38,773 bases of DNA from positions 1 to 38,773 of the forward strand of contig JANBPU010000153.1 of the NCBI GenBank assembly GCA_027575805.1. The letters are read 5' to 3'. The notes under the pieces were generated by a model, which worked only from the letters and a program-made list of their open reading frames with translations, was not told the origin of the DNA and did not search any database. Below, piece after piece: positions 1 to 9,500 of this stretch (positions are counted from its first letter, which is position 1; each line of letters opens with the position of its first letter). The position numbers and the translations under genes were made by a program. This DNA is from Mycoemilia scoparia. Taxonomy: Eukaryota > Kickxellomycota > Kickxellomycetes > Kickxellales > Kickxellaceae.

Positions 1-711
1 CAGCCTCCTTGTGGCTGGCACTTTCTGGCTCTCTGCCACTCTCTGATGACAATGACATAGATAGATCATATAGAGGCGCTCAAAGCCATGTATTGGACTT
101 TTGGCAAGAGCATGGAAAACTAAAAGGATTCCATCCTCCTGTTCTTCATTGCCACGATAAACCAGGCACATTTCTCAGAACACCCACAATTTGGAGAGGC
201 TTAGACAGTTGCGACCATAGTCGTTCTTTGGTATTAAGAAAGTCACAAATACACGCCAAAGTCTCCAATACCAAAGAAGCCACTCATCATGACAGCAGGG
301 CCATGGATTGAGCCTTCAAACCAGCCATTGCTTACCGAGACTTTTTTCCTGATAGTTTTTGTGAGGCTTGGAAGGAAATTATCTGTTGTCCACCAAAATC
401 TCCGATCACCAGCATAGTCTGCCTCTAAGCCACCGTAGATAGAACATGGCTAACAGCATTATTTTACTTTCTGGATTTCAGAGATATCCTAGCTAAGCCA
501 TCCCAATGTCATAGATTGGCGAGTAGTTTTGGGATTTAGGACAAAGTCCCGTACAGCAAAAAAGAGATGTATGTAGATTAATCCAGAAACTTTGTGTTCA
601 GAGTAAAATTAGTTTAAATATGTGCACCTAATCGGCCTTGAAACCAAATATCTATGGACACAAATATAGGACAGAGTCACAATTATTGTTTGAATTGGCG
701 CAAATCAGATC
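1..711 (-). repeat. Dispersed repeat, copy 1 (truncated by window edge), degenerate Tc1/mariner-like element
   Basis: This stretch is the reverse complement of 15553-16263. Both copies are about 711 bp and match at most positions by eye. The shared block ends sharply after the CAGATC at 706-711, beyond which the two flanks differ, so this is one real element end. Read on the minus strand it contains the phrase HGPAVMMSGFFGIGDFGVYL followed by a stop, which weakly resembles the MVWGCF region of Tc1/mariner transposases. No intact reading frame survives, and stops and frame changes interrupt it. The 100-aa open frame at 9-311 is antisense to this and is not a gene. That it is repeated is seen directly; the Tc1/mariner assignment is tentative. 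Confidence 0.75.
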
Positions 712-747
712 ATTTATTTTGAACAAGCAATCGAGTCAATAATTGAA

Positions 748-870
748 ATATGTGTAGTTATTTTTGAAGGGTGACCCATTTGCTAATAAGCAGTGGCCAC
801 CCATTTGGCTGGGATTTCCACTATAATCGTTGGCCACCAAAAGTCACCCTTCGAAAATTATGATCCATAT
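748..870. mobile_element. Small inverted-repeat element, family 1, copy A
   Basis: This is a 123-bp element whose ends are imperfect inverted repeats of about 28 bp. The left arm contains TTATTTTTGAAGGGTGAC and the right arm contains GTCACCCTTCGAAAATTA. It has no coding capacity. Closely related copies lie at 22117-22238, 38671 to the window end, and in decayed form at 32963-33087. Short length, terminal inverted repeats and several unlinked copies are the marks of a MITE. No convincing target duplication could be fixed. It sits 36 bp from the inner end of the 711-bp repeat. Confidence 0.8.
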
Positions 871-1300
871 TAAAACAACTTAAAACAACGTACACTCATA
901 ATTATGTTTACCAAATTAAATGTAGATAATCTAGTTGTACATTGTTTACATTTACAAAAAACTGAAATATTCTATATTTGGCATTTTTACCCATAATTTG
1001 TGATATGATTTCAATAATAGTTATTCCTTTATACATCCCATATTTACAAAGAAAGACTCGTTTAATAATTATTGCCATTTTCATTGTAGCTATTTGTCCT
1101 ATTTCCTTTACTTTTTCCGACACTACTAGTATATTTAGATTGAGCAAAGACAGTGTAAGCAATAATATCCTATTTACATCACATAAGTGCACATTTTACA
1201 TACAAATGAGCATTTACTATTTGCTAAACAGATAACTATATATCTAACACCGTATTGTATATGATTGCTGTATGTTTATATAGTTAGCTATTCCTCCAAA
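871..1300. other. TUP1 upstream region
   Basis: This is AT-rich DNA between the family 1 element and the TUP1 start. It presumably holds the promoter and 5' leader of TUP1. Open frames on both strands here (908-1192 and 978-1235) overlap each other, use AT-driven residues such as Ile, Phe and Lys, and show no domain, so they are not called. No clear TATA box was seen. Confidence 0.4.
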
Positions 1301-3190
1301 ATGTCAAATGTCTACAACCACAGACCAATGGTTGCATCTGCTCCAGTCTCATCACGTTTTACTGATTTGCTTGATGCTCTACGTGTTGAGTGTGAGAAAA
1401 TATCCCAAGATGCATCAAGTGCAAAAGTCCACCATGATGAGTATGAACAACGCCTGAACAGCCAGATTAATGAAATGCAAGCATTCCAACAGAGTCTGTA
1501 TGACCTTGAGCGCAACCACCTAAAGATTAAGGCCCAGTATGAAGAGGAGATTATGCGCCTTCGTCGGGAACTTGAAGCTCGTGGTGGGCCTCCTGCCCCT
1601 CCTCCAACTTCAGGCCCATCATCATCGTCATTCCACCAGATTGGTGGTGGTCCTTCATCAGTATCACAGCCACCAGGTCCCAATGTCCCCCCACCAGGCC
1701 ACCCTCAACATGGCGGTCCTCCTGGTCCTGGCCAAGTAACAGGACCCCCAGGCCCAAATGGCCCACCTCAGCAACAAGGCACATCAGGCTATCCAGGTGG
1801 ACCACCACCACCAACAACATCCCAGATTCCACCCCAGGCTATGCCCCATGGTAACTCTGTTCCTGGTGGTCCTATGGGTGGCCCAGGAGGCCATCATCCC
1901 GGTGAACATATGGGTGGTAGTAGTGGTGGATATCCACCGCATTCTGGTGCACCTCCTAACATGTATCCTGCACATTCGGGCAGCATGGCTCCACCTCCAA
2001 GAGGAATGGTTACCCCACAAAATCCACCACAGCAACTTCCACAGCCCAAGGGCCAGCAATTGCCACCACCCCCTGATGGTGGACACCCTAGTGGACCACC
2101 ACCAGAGCAGCCTCCACATGCTGCTATCCAAAAGAACTCTGACCCACGCGCCATTTCTACCAATTTCTCCAACCCTGGATTTGCCAATTCCGTGGCCCTG
2201 AGAGTTACACAGGCCCTTGAGCATGACAGTGTTGTCTGCTGTGTCAAGTTTAGCAATGATGGCAAGCTTCTGGCCACTGGGTGCAACCGTGTTACCAAGC
2301 TGTGGGATGTTGCATCTGGCCAGTGCATAACCACTCTCTGTGATGATAACCAGAGCAAGCAAAGTGACTTGTACATTCGCTCCGTATGCTTCAGTCCTGA
2401 TGGCAAATACCTTGTCACTGGTGCCGAGGACAAGCTGATTCGTGTATGGGATATTGAAACCCGGAGGATATTCCACAGACTTGAGGGCCATGAGCAGGAC
2501 ATCTATTCACTTGATTTTTCACCAAATGGCACGACTATTCTTTCTGGCTCTGGGGATCGTACTGTCAGGCTGTGGAATGTTATTTCTGGCAAGCAAGAGT
2601 TTGTCTTTAACATTGAAGATAATGGAGCCAAGGATGCTGGTGTTACATCAGTGGCATTCTCTCCCGATGGCAAATATGCAGCAGCTGCTAGTCTAGACAA
2701 GATGATTCGTATTTGGGATGTCAATTCCCGCACCTGCCTGGCTCGCCTTGAAGGCCACAAAGATTCGGTCTATGCTGTTGCCTTTGCACCAAATTCTGAC
2801 CACATGCTTACTGGTTCACTTGACAAGACACTCAAGATCTGGAAGATCCATGACGATAACCGCCATATTGTTAGCCCCCATACTGCAATTACCCTTGATG
2901 GTCACAAAGACTTTGTACTCTCAGTTGCTTATTCCTCGGATGGCAGGTTCTTTATTACTGGTAGCAAGGACCGCACTGTCCGCTTCTGGCATGCCCAGCA
3001 TCCTGAAAATAACTGCACGCTGGTTGGCCACAAGAACTCTGTTATCAATGTTGCCATGTCTCGGGCCAAGAGGAATGGAAACTTCTTTGCTACGGCGAGT
3101 GGAGACTGTTATGCTAAAATCTGGACTTATGAGGAAATGGCGCCTATTCCTCACCCTCATGCTAGTGGACACCCTCAGCAGTCACGCTAA
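1301..3190 (+). CDS. TUP1: Transcriptional co-repressor Tup1
   Basis: This is the WD40 subunit of the Tup1-Cyc8(Ssn6) general co-repressor, a nuclear protein brought to promoters by DNA-binding repressors. The protein is 629 aa in a single exon. Residues 15-95 form the Tup_N tetramerisation helix, with DLLDALRVECEK, NEMQAFQQSLYDLE and YEEEIMRLRREL matching the yeast Tup1 pattern. Residues 96-285 are a Pro/Gly/Gln-rich linker. Residues about 305-610 hold seven WD40 blades, for example SPDGKYLVTGAEDKLIRVWD and GSGDRTVRLWN. The open frame extends 12 codons upstream to a TTG, but the ATG at 1301 gives the MSNVYNHR start, close to the MYNHR start of other fungal Tup1 proteins. An intronless gene and a long Pro/Gly linker are the only notable traits. 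Confidence 0.97.
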   Translation: MSNVYNHRPMVASAPVSSRFTDLLDALRVECEKISQDASSAKVHHDEYEQRLNSQINEMQAFQQSLYDLERNHLKIKAQYEEEIMRLRRELEARGGPPAPPPTSGPSSSSFHQIGGGPSSVSQPPGPNVPPPGHPQHGGPPGPGQVTGPPGPNGPPQQQGTSGYPGGPPPPTTSQIPPQAMPHGNSVPGGPMGGPGGHHPGEHMGGSSGGYPPHSGAPPNMYPAHSGSMAPPPRGMVTPQNPPQQLPQPKGQQLPPPPDGGHPSGPPPEQPPHAAIQKNSDPRAISTNFSNPGFANSVALRVTQALEHDSVVCCVKFSNDGKLLATGCNRVTKLWDVASGQCITTLCDDNQSKQSDLYIRSVCFSPDGKYLVTGAEDKLIRVWDIETRRIFHRLEGHEQDIYSLDFSPNGTTILSGSGDRTVRLWNVISGKQEFVFNIEDNGAKDAGVTSVAFSPDGKYAAAASLDKMIRIWDVNSRTCLARLEGHKDSVYAVAFAPNSDHMLTGSLDKTLKIWKIHDDNRHIVSPHTAITLDGHKDFVLSVAYSSDGRFFITGSKDRTVRFWHAQHPENNCTLVGHKNSVINVAMSRAKRNGNFFATASGDCYAKIWTYEEMAPIPHPHASGHPQQSR

Positions 3191-3679
3191 GCTCATATAT
3201 GCATTAAAATTACTGTTATTCAAAAGGAGTATAGTGAGGAGCTAGTAGTTATACAACAATATAACTTTTCACTCTCTATATGGCTGTCCGTTTCTATATA
3301 CTAAACCATCAATCCTTCATATACTGTGCCATTCCAATCTTCCTTCCTATTTGTCTTTGTCTTTTCTTTTTGTTCTGTAATGACATAGCTTGTCGTATTG
3401 TCGTTAGTTGTCTGGTCATTGTTTCCAGTTTATTTTTTAGCTTTGGCATAAGATGCTACCCTTCATATTGAATAAATTACCTGCCATATATTTTATATTA
3501 AAACCTTTTCTTTGTCATTATAGTTGATAATAGTAATAGTATTATATTATTAATGCTTTTCATTGAATTAGAAAAAAGAGAGTATAATCAGGTTGATTAA
3601 TTAATTATGTAAGTTGAGTAAGGTGGGGTCAGAAGCTTGGGGGTATCAATAATTAATACACATTTGAAAAAAATTTAAC
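3191..3679. other. TUP1 3' region
   Basis: This holds the 3' untranslated region of TUP1 and the spacer before the tRNA gene. It is T-rich, and GAATAAAT near 3468 could serve as a polyadenylation signal. The short open frame at 3280-3471 is hydrophobic and T-driven, with no recognisable content, and is not called. Confidence 0.4.
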
Positions 3680-3751
3680 GGTTCTGTGGTCTAGTGGTAT
3701 GATTTTCGCTTAGGGTGCGAGAGGTCCCGGGTTCAATCCCCGGCAGAGCCC
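3680..3751 (+). tRNA. tRNA-Pro (anticodon AGG)
   Basis: A full cloverleaf can be drawn. Acceptor GGTTCTG pairs with CAGAGCC (one G-T pair), the anticodon stem is TTCGC/GCGAG around the loop TTAGGGT, and the T arm is CCGGG-TTCAATC-CCCGG. The anticodon AGG reads proline CCU, and CCC if A34 becomes inosine. There is no intron. The internal promoter boxes fit: a D-arm A box around TGGTCTAGTGGT and a B box GGTTCAATCCC. The discriminator base is C3751 and CCA is not encoded, as expected for a nuclear gene. Confidence 0.95.
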
Positions 3752-3754
3752 CTA

Positions 3755-3760
3755 TTTTTT
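3755..3760 (+). terminator. RNA polymerase III terminator
   Basis: A run of six T residues starts four bases after the end of the tRNA acceptor stem, and a second T run follows at 3763-3770. This is the normal Pol III stop signal for the tRNA gene. Confidence 0.8.
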
Positions 3761-3900
3761 GCTTTTTTTTCACACTAATTGTTATTTTTAAACCCATACT
3801 CAACCCAAACCTTGTTCTGAAGCTATTATTATAATTGTTGTGTATCAGTATAGCATCCTATTCTATTTATGAAACCTTCAAAGCAATAACTAAAGCATCA

Positions 3901-5447
3901 ATGTGTAAAGATACAATTGATTCCGACAAAAAAATAGAATCTAGTGATGATGATGATGATGATGATTATATGAAAATGGACCTTACATTGCTGGAAAATA
4001 AGGCAACTTCAAAAGAGCGTTATGCAAAAATACCTTATTCTAAACAACGACAAAAATATTTGTCTACCCAAAAAATAAAAAACCAAAATGATACAATGAA
4101 ATCGGCTGCTGCTGGGAATCAAGGAAAGGCCAGGGAAGAGGGACTCAAAAAGGTTATTGGCGAAGAAAATAAAGGATTCAAGATGTTGGAAAGGATGGGA
4201 TATAAGTACGTATGTTAGTTTTGTGTTGGTATTATTTGATACTAGGATTTCTCTTATAAAGATAAAATTTTGTTTGTGTGTGTGTGTGTGTGTGTGTGTC
4301 TCTGTGTGGTAGACATGGAAAAGGACTTGGTATACAAGAAATTGGTATCGTAGAACCGATAAAAATAGAGGTCAAACAAGGCAGGTGTATATAACTTCTC
4401 TCACAGGAATGGGACCCAGTAAATTGCTTCAATTTTTAATAGAAGAGAAAATCTAACCAGAAAAAGTTTTGATATCACCATTATGCATATATACATGCGG
4501 TTTTATATCATTGCCGTTTGTATTTTCTAGATAAAAAGGGGTTAGGTAGAAAACAACAAGAATCAGACATTGCCAAGAGACAAGCCGAGCACGCCCAGAC
4601 CCAATCAAAGCGGCTGAAATTAGACTTTAAGGATAGACAGAAAAATAGGTTTGAGCAGAGAAGAGTCGTTTCAGATGTTTACCGAGCCAGAAAAATGTGC
4701 CGAGATCTGGATGAACGAGAGGTAAGAAATCGTGGGATAGTAAAGTGTTGGGGTCAATTGATTAATAGTTCAGAGAGTTGCTGCTGCTGCTGCTGCTGCT
4801 ACTACTACTATTAGTACTAGTACCACTGTTGCATTGTAACTATACTATATTATACTAAGCTAAGATAAGATAAGGTAAAATATGTGACTTTATATTAATA
4901 TAAATGCCTTGGATTTAGGGAAAACAACGGTCAATATTTTGGATTCCCGAGACTGATATTACTGATCCACACTCGACAATAGCAGGAGAAATGGAAAAGA
5001 AAACAATGTTGGAAAGAATTGTGGATGATGCAGAGGAAACGCAAGACAACGGCAATAACAATGATAGTGGCGATAGCGACAAAGAGCACCAGGATGGTGT
5101 GGTTGACTTTGAGTCTAAAGATGTAAGCGAGCTTTTGCTCAAAGTAGTGCACAAGTAAAAAATGCACACAATTGCATACTCACTGACCCAAAAACACCTT
5201 CAATTGCCATAAAATTAAAAAGAGAGGCTGTGAAGGGAAAAATAGTGGCGTGTGCTGTGATTAAGATGTTGTGGCTAAAATCTGGATCTGTGATTGGATA
5301 TAGGCTGATACCCAGTTGTCACTCTTGACTGGCTACCTGCGCTCGACGTATCATTGCTGCCTGTGGTGTGGCGATACCTACAAAGATGACAAAGAAATGA
5401 GCTCGCATTGCCCCGGAAATAGCTATAAGGCTCACTCTGAGCTATGA
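3901..5447 (+). CDS. G-patch domain protein, GPATCH11-like, five exons
   Basis: This is a homologue of GPATCH11, a family with an N-terminal G-patch (an RNA-processing motif, often a helicase activator) and a C-terminal DUF4187. Proposed exons are 3901-4205, 4313-4386, 4531-4721, 4919-5143 and 5316-5447, giving 308 aa. The human protein is of similar size. All joins keep frame and have GT-AG borders. The G-patch is ENKGFKMLERMGYK, then KHGKGLGIQEIGIVEPIKI across intron 1, then KQGRYKKGLGR across intron 2. The last exon gives LTGYLRSTYHCCLWCG and KDDKEMSSHCPG, matching the family's conserved cysteine motif. ATG 3901 is the first in-frame Met, giving MCKDTIDSDKK and an acidic DDDDDDDYM stretch. 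Intron 1 carries a TG repeat and intron 3 a CTG/CTA repeat. The last intron could instead run 5123-5303, which also keeps frame. Confidence 0.87.
4275..4299. repeat. (TG)n microsatellite in intron 1
   Basis: About twelve TG units lie inside intron 1 (4206-4312) of the GPATCH11-like gene, close to its TAG acceptor at 4310-4312. Confidence 0.9.
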
Positions 5448-6514
5448 GAAATAGCAATAGCAATGGTGGGGCATGTTGTGACAGAGTATAAACACATATC
5501 AGAAGCTACTAGATTCTTTGCCCAAAGCCATATATAATTGCAGAGATGCTTGATGGGTTGCCAAGCAGCACCAGACTTCCCTATGCGCGTTCAGCTGATC
5601 GTCCAAGAAATTTTAGCCACCAGCTTGGCGCCCGAGAGACAGGGGGGAATATTGCTTACGGCTGCAAGTGGGCGAGTGCCCATGTGAGGTCCAGGATGTC
5701 AGGATGGATCAGTGCTGCCAATCACAAAGACAAGAGTCACAGTCTCGAATAAGTCGTTCAGCAGCAGCCTCACAGAACAATATGTGTGAAGATGAGTGAT
5801 TTTCGGTTTCTCTCTCCGCTGCTGTTGCAGTTGCGCTCACGAACAGATGATGTGGGATGATGATGAGTTTTCGCGTACAATCCTTTCTGCCTTGGTGTGC
5901 GTATGCCAAGAGATTTCCTTACTATTCAGGTGCAACAGCCGCTGCCCCAAGGCTTTTTATTGTCTATCTCAGACGTATTGGACTTTTTGAGTGATTACTT
6001 CATATTAGCCCATGTAGTATTTCTGGCGTTTATATGCTTTTTGTCTTTTTGTGTCTTGTATATGCTATGCTTTACTGCGCACCATAGTTGTGAACCACTT
6101 TTCTTTGCTTTAAAACCTATATAAAATACAACATATATTATACACGCATACAACGACAGGAGCAGCCACTCCCTCCTTTTCTCTCTCTCTCTCTCTCTCT
6201 TTCTCACTTAAAGCTATAACTCAGATAACTTTCCCTCTTTAGCCCTTTCTTTGTCTCTCTATCTTTTTGCTACGCCGATTCTTTATATATATATACGTAT
6301 ACAGTCCGTTGTCTTGTCTTGGCGTTTCTTGCTTCTCATTTTCATTGTTTCTCCATTACTATTCACATTTAGACTTATTTACATAAAAAGTCCTCTATAC
6401 AGGTCTTTGGGAATTTACCTGATAAACTCAAGAAAGAACCAGTGAGCCAGATTTTCACGCTCACGTACACACACACATACACACATACACACACGCAAAC
6501 AATAGCAAACAGAG
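5448..6514. other. Spacer and 5' region of the ubiquitin hydrolase gene
   Basis: No gene is supportable here. The last 350 bp are pyrimidine-rich with a (CT)n run at 6181-6201, a TATATATATA stretch near 6285 and CA-rich sequence from about 6468 to the start codon, which suggests a long 5' leader. Small open frames at 5546-5752, 5709-5909 and 5897-6124 conflict with one another and show no domain. Confidence 0.4.
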
Positions 6515-9500
6515 ATGGCTCAAGGATATAATAGTATTGGTCAAGGAGCCAGTGGAAACAGCAGTGGCGGGAACAGCAGCACTACAAGTCGAACAAGGGA
6601 CCTAATCAACAGGTTTGATGCTCTTTCTCTTACCAACCACAATTCTCGTTCTTCACCTTTAAAAATGAATTTAAATAAACGGGCGACTGTTATAGAGGGT
6701 GCCAAATCTCCATTACTCCAAAATTCTCGTTCACCCACAGCCACACCCAATTCTTCTGTTTTCGCAACAGCACATGGAAATTCGAGCCTTTTACAAAATC
6801 CAAATGCCGCTGCTATTAATAGCGCTACAAATACTCGTGCCACTTCTGCTGCAAGTCCCTTATTACCAGTAACACCAAAATCGACAATAGAGACACCAAC
6901 AGTGCCTTTATCTTCATCAAAGCCGCCCCATGGCGGGAATTTAAACCATATTACACAACCCCACAATGATTATCATCAACTGGATGATAACAACGACATC
7001 AACTCACATAAATTGTCAATGGACGGTAGTGTTGTGGAAGAAGATGTAGCTCTAAAAATCCTTTCGCCACAAACTGCAACAAGCACAAAGAATAATAATA
7101 TTACCAGTACTACTCAAACAAAAACAACGGCAAATAATGATTCCACATCCATATCCTCATCATCATCACGCAAGAATTCTCTTCCCACTCAGAACCGAAC
7201 AGTGCGAAGTTTGTCCGAACTTCTAAAAGAGGCTGAGATCGACACCAAATCCATTCAGGCCTCTGCTAAAGCATGGTTAAACACTGCTCAAAGTTGTTAT
7301 GATCGTGCGAGAATATTTCAGGTTAATGACGAGCTCGAAGATGCTTTTATTTACTATATGAAATTTTTTAGCATCATTATGGAGATTATTCCTCGACAAG
7401 GCGATTATAGCACGGTGAAATCTAATCCCAAATTAAAGGAATTGCGTAGTACGCTTAGCAGTGATGTTGTTGGGATACTCGAAAATCTCAAGATGCAACT
7501 CAAAGAGCGGTGGACAAAAGATGAGAAGGACCAAAAAGAAGAGGAGAGGCGGAAACGGGAACGGGAAGAACAGAGGAGAAGGTCGTTAAAATCATCGATT
7601 GGTTCGACGACTGCAACAAAGCTGTCTAGAGATGCTGATGAGTTTAAACGTCGGTATCCAGAGGCTCCAATGAATCCAGTTGATGACTTCACGGTCCCAA
7701 CCGGTTTGAGTGTTAGTAGTAATAGCATCAGCAGTCATGCCCCTGAATCTGGTGGGCTTTCTAAAAGCGGAGATGCTATTATGCCTGCATTGCAAATTAG
7801 CAATTCTGATAACGTATACAAGGATTTTCATTCCCGGTTTGATCAGATTGATAATCGTGCTAAACAAATTGATCAGTCTGCTGAGCGCTTAAAATCGGTT
7901 GGTTCGCCACAATTGAACCTCTCTGGTGCAACATTCAACTCATCAATTGCTTCGTCTAGCACTAATAATCGCCACGCTGCACATGCGCCGCCCACAAATT
8001 CGTCTTCATGTACCCCCGAGGAGCTTCAAAAGTGGATACTCAGTGCACAGGCATCAATGTTGGCTCATAGGCCAGAATACCCAAAGATTTTGATCCTTGA
8101 TGTGCGGAGTACTCATGAACATTTGTGGGGGCATATTAAGGCACCGAATGTTGTCAATATCGACCCCATCGGACTGCGTGAAGGATACACCTCATCTCAG
8201 ATTGAAAATTCATTGGTTTTGGAATCGGAGCGCTGTCAGCAATTATTTAGAGACCGCCATTTGTTTGATTATGTCGTTTACATGGATGATTCTACTCAAT
8301 CTCCAATGACCAGCAGCTCCACACTTACATCAACAAATCCGAAAACTATAGAAAACATCAAGGCACTCAGGACATTGGTTAATGCTATTTATTATAACGA
8401 GTTTGAGCACCCTCTTCGAAGCTGTCCCATGATACTGATCGGTGGTTTCCAGGCCTGGGTAAAGAAGATTGGTGATTCTGGAATCAATTGGTGCTCTGAG
8501 CATTATATTGCCCAAGATAGTAGCCGTGGAGTATCAGGTAATAACGGTCAAATATCGACTTCATTGGCCGGTAGTGGTGGTAGACCAGGTCCTGTTAGAA
8601 TTCCTTCGGGAAGTGGTAGAGTTGGGCTTGGTGTTGGCGGTGGCGGTGGTAGCGGCCTTTCTACACCACGGCCATATTCACTCCAACGCGTTCCAAGCTC
8701 TGAGATCCAAAGACGCCGAGAGGCTGCTCTTTATGATGAGAATAAGGCCGATGTAATAACAGAAGCTATAAAGGTTCAAGGGTCATCACAATTGACACCA
8801 TTCCCATCTCTGCCAGATAACAACATAACTGGAAATAATGGTGATAATCAGTACGTTCCCAGAAACTCTGTGTACGATCTTTTCAGGGATTCACAGTCAT
8901 ACTTGGGTATAAATGACCATTTAATGGGTCAACAAAACTATACTTACCACCAGCAGCAACAATCATCATACACGACCTCGTCAATGAATAATTCAGCTCA
9001 AAATGGGAGTATACCATCACTTAGCCAGTTTGCTCAATCGAAATTGAGTGTGAGGCCTTCTGGATTAGGAGTTGCTAGGCGAAACACTGTATTCGATGAT
9101 CCATTCTATGCATTTACTAGTGGAAAAGATAGTGTAACAGCTACTCCTTCAAGACCACAAGCAAATCACAAGTCAGTAATGTCTTCGCCATCAATATCGA
9201 CTATCAACTATCCAGACCTTTATATAGAAAAATCCACCAAGCCCAGTCCGCCACAGACCATTCCATCGAAGCCTAAAGCACTACGACCACCTGAAGTTAT
9301 CAGATCAACTAAACCACAGCTCAGTCATACCGATTCTGGGTCTTATACTGATGTTAATAATACTAGTGCTGCTACAACGGCTATGATACCATTACATAAT
9401 AATGGCTCTTCTCAGAAACCCGTTATTCCGCCCAAGCCACGTGAATACAGCCATTACAAGTCAAAGTCTATTAGTCCAACTGGCTCGTCGTCTACGCTAA

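Noticed and set aside
9..311. 100-codon open frame at the window start
   Set aside because: It is antisense to the degenerate transposase-like reading of the 711-bp repeat and is not preserved as a gene in the other copy.
1784..2502. Two long minus-strand frames inside TUP1
   Set aside because: Shadows of the Pro/Gly/His-rich linker coding strand; the plus-strand WD40 protein is unmistakable.
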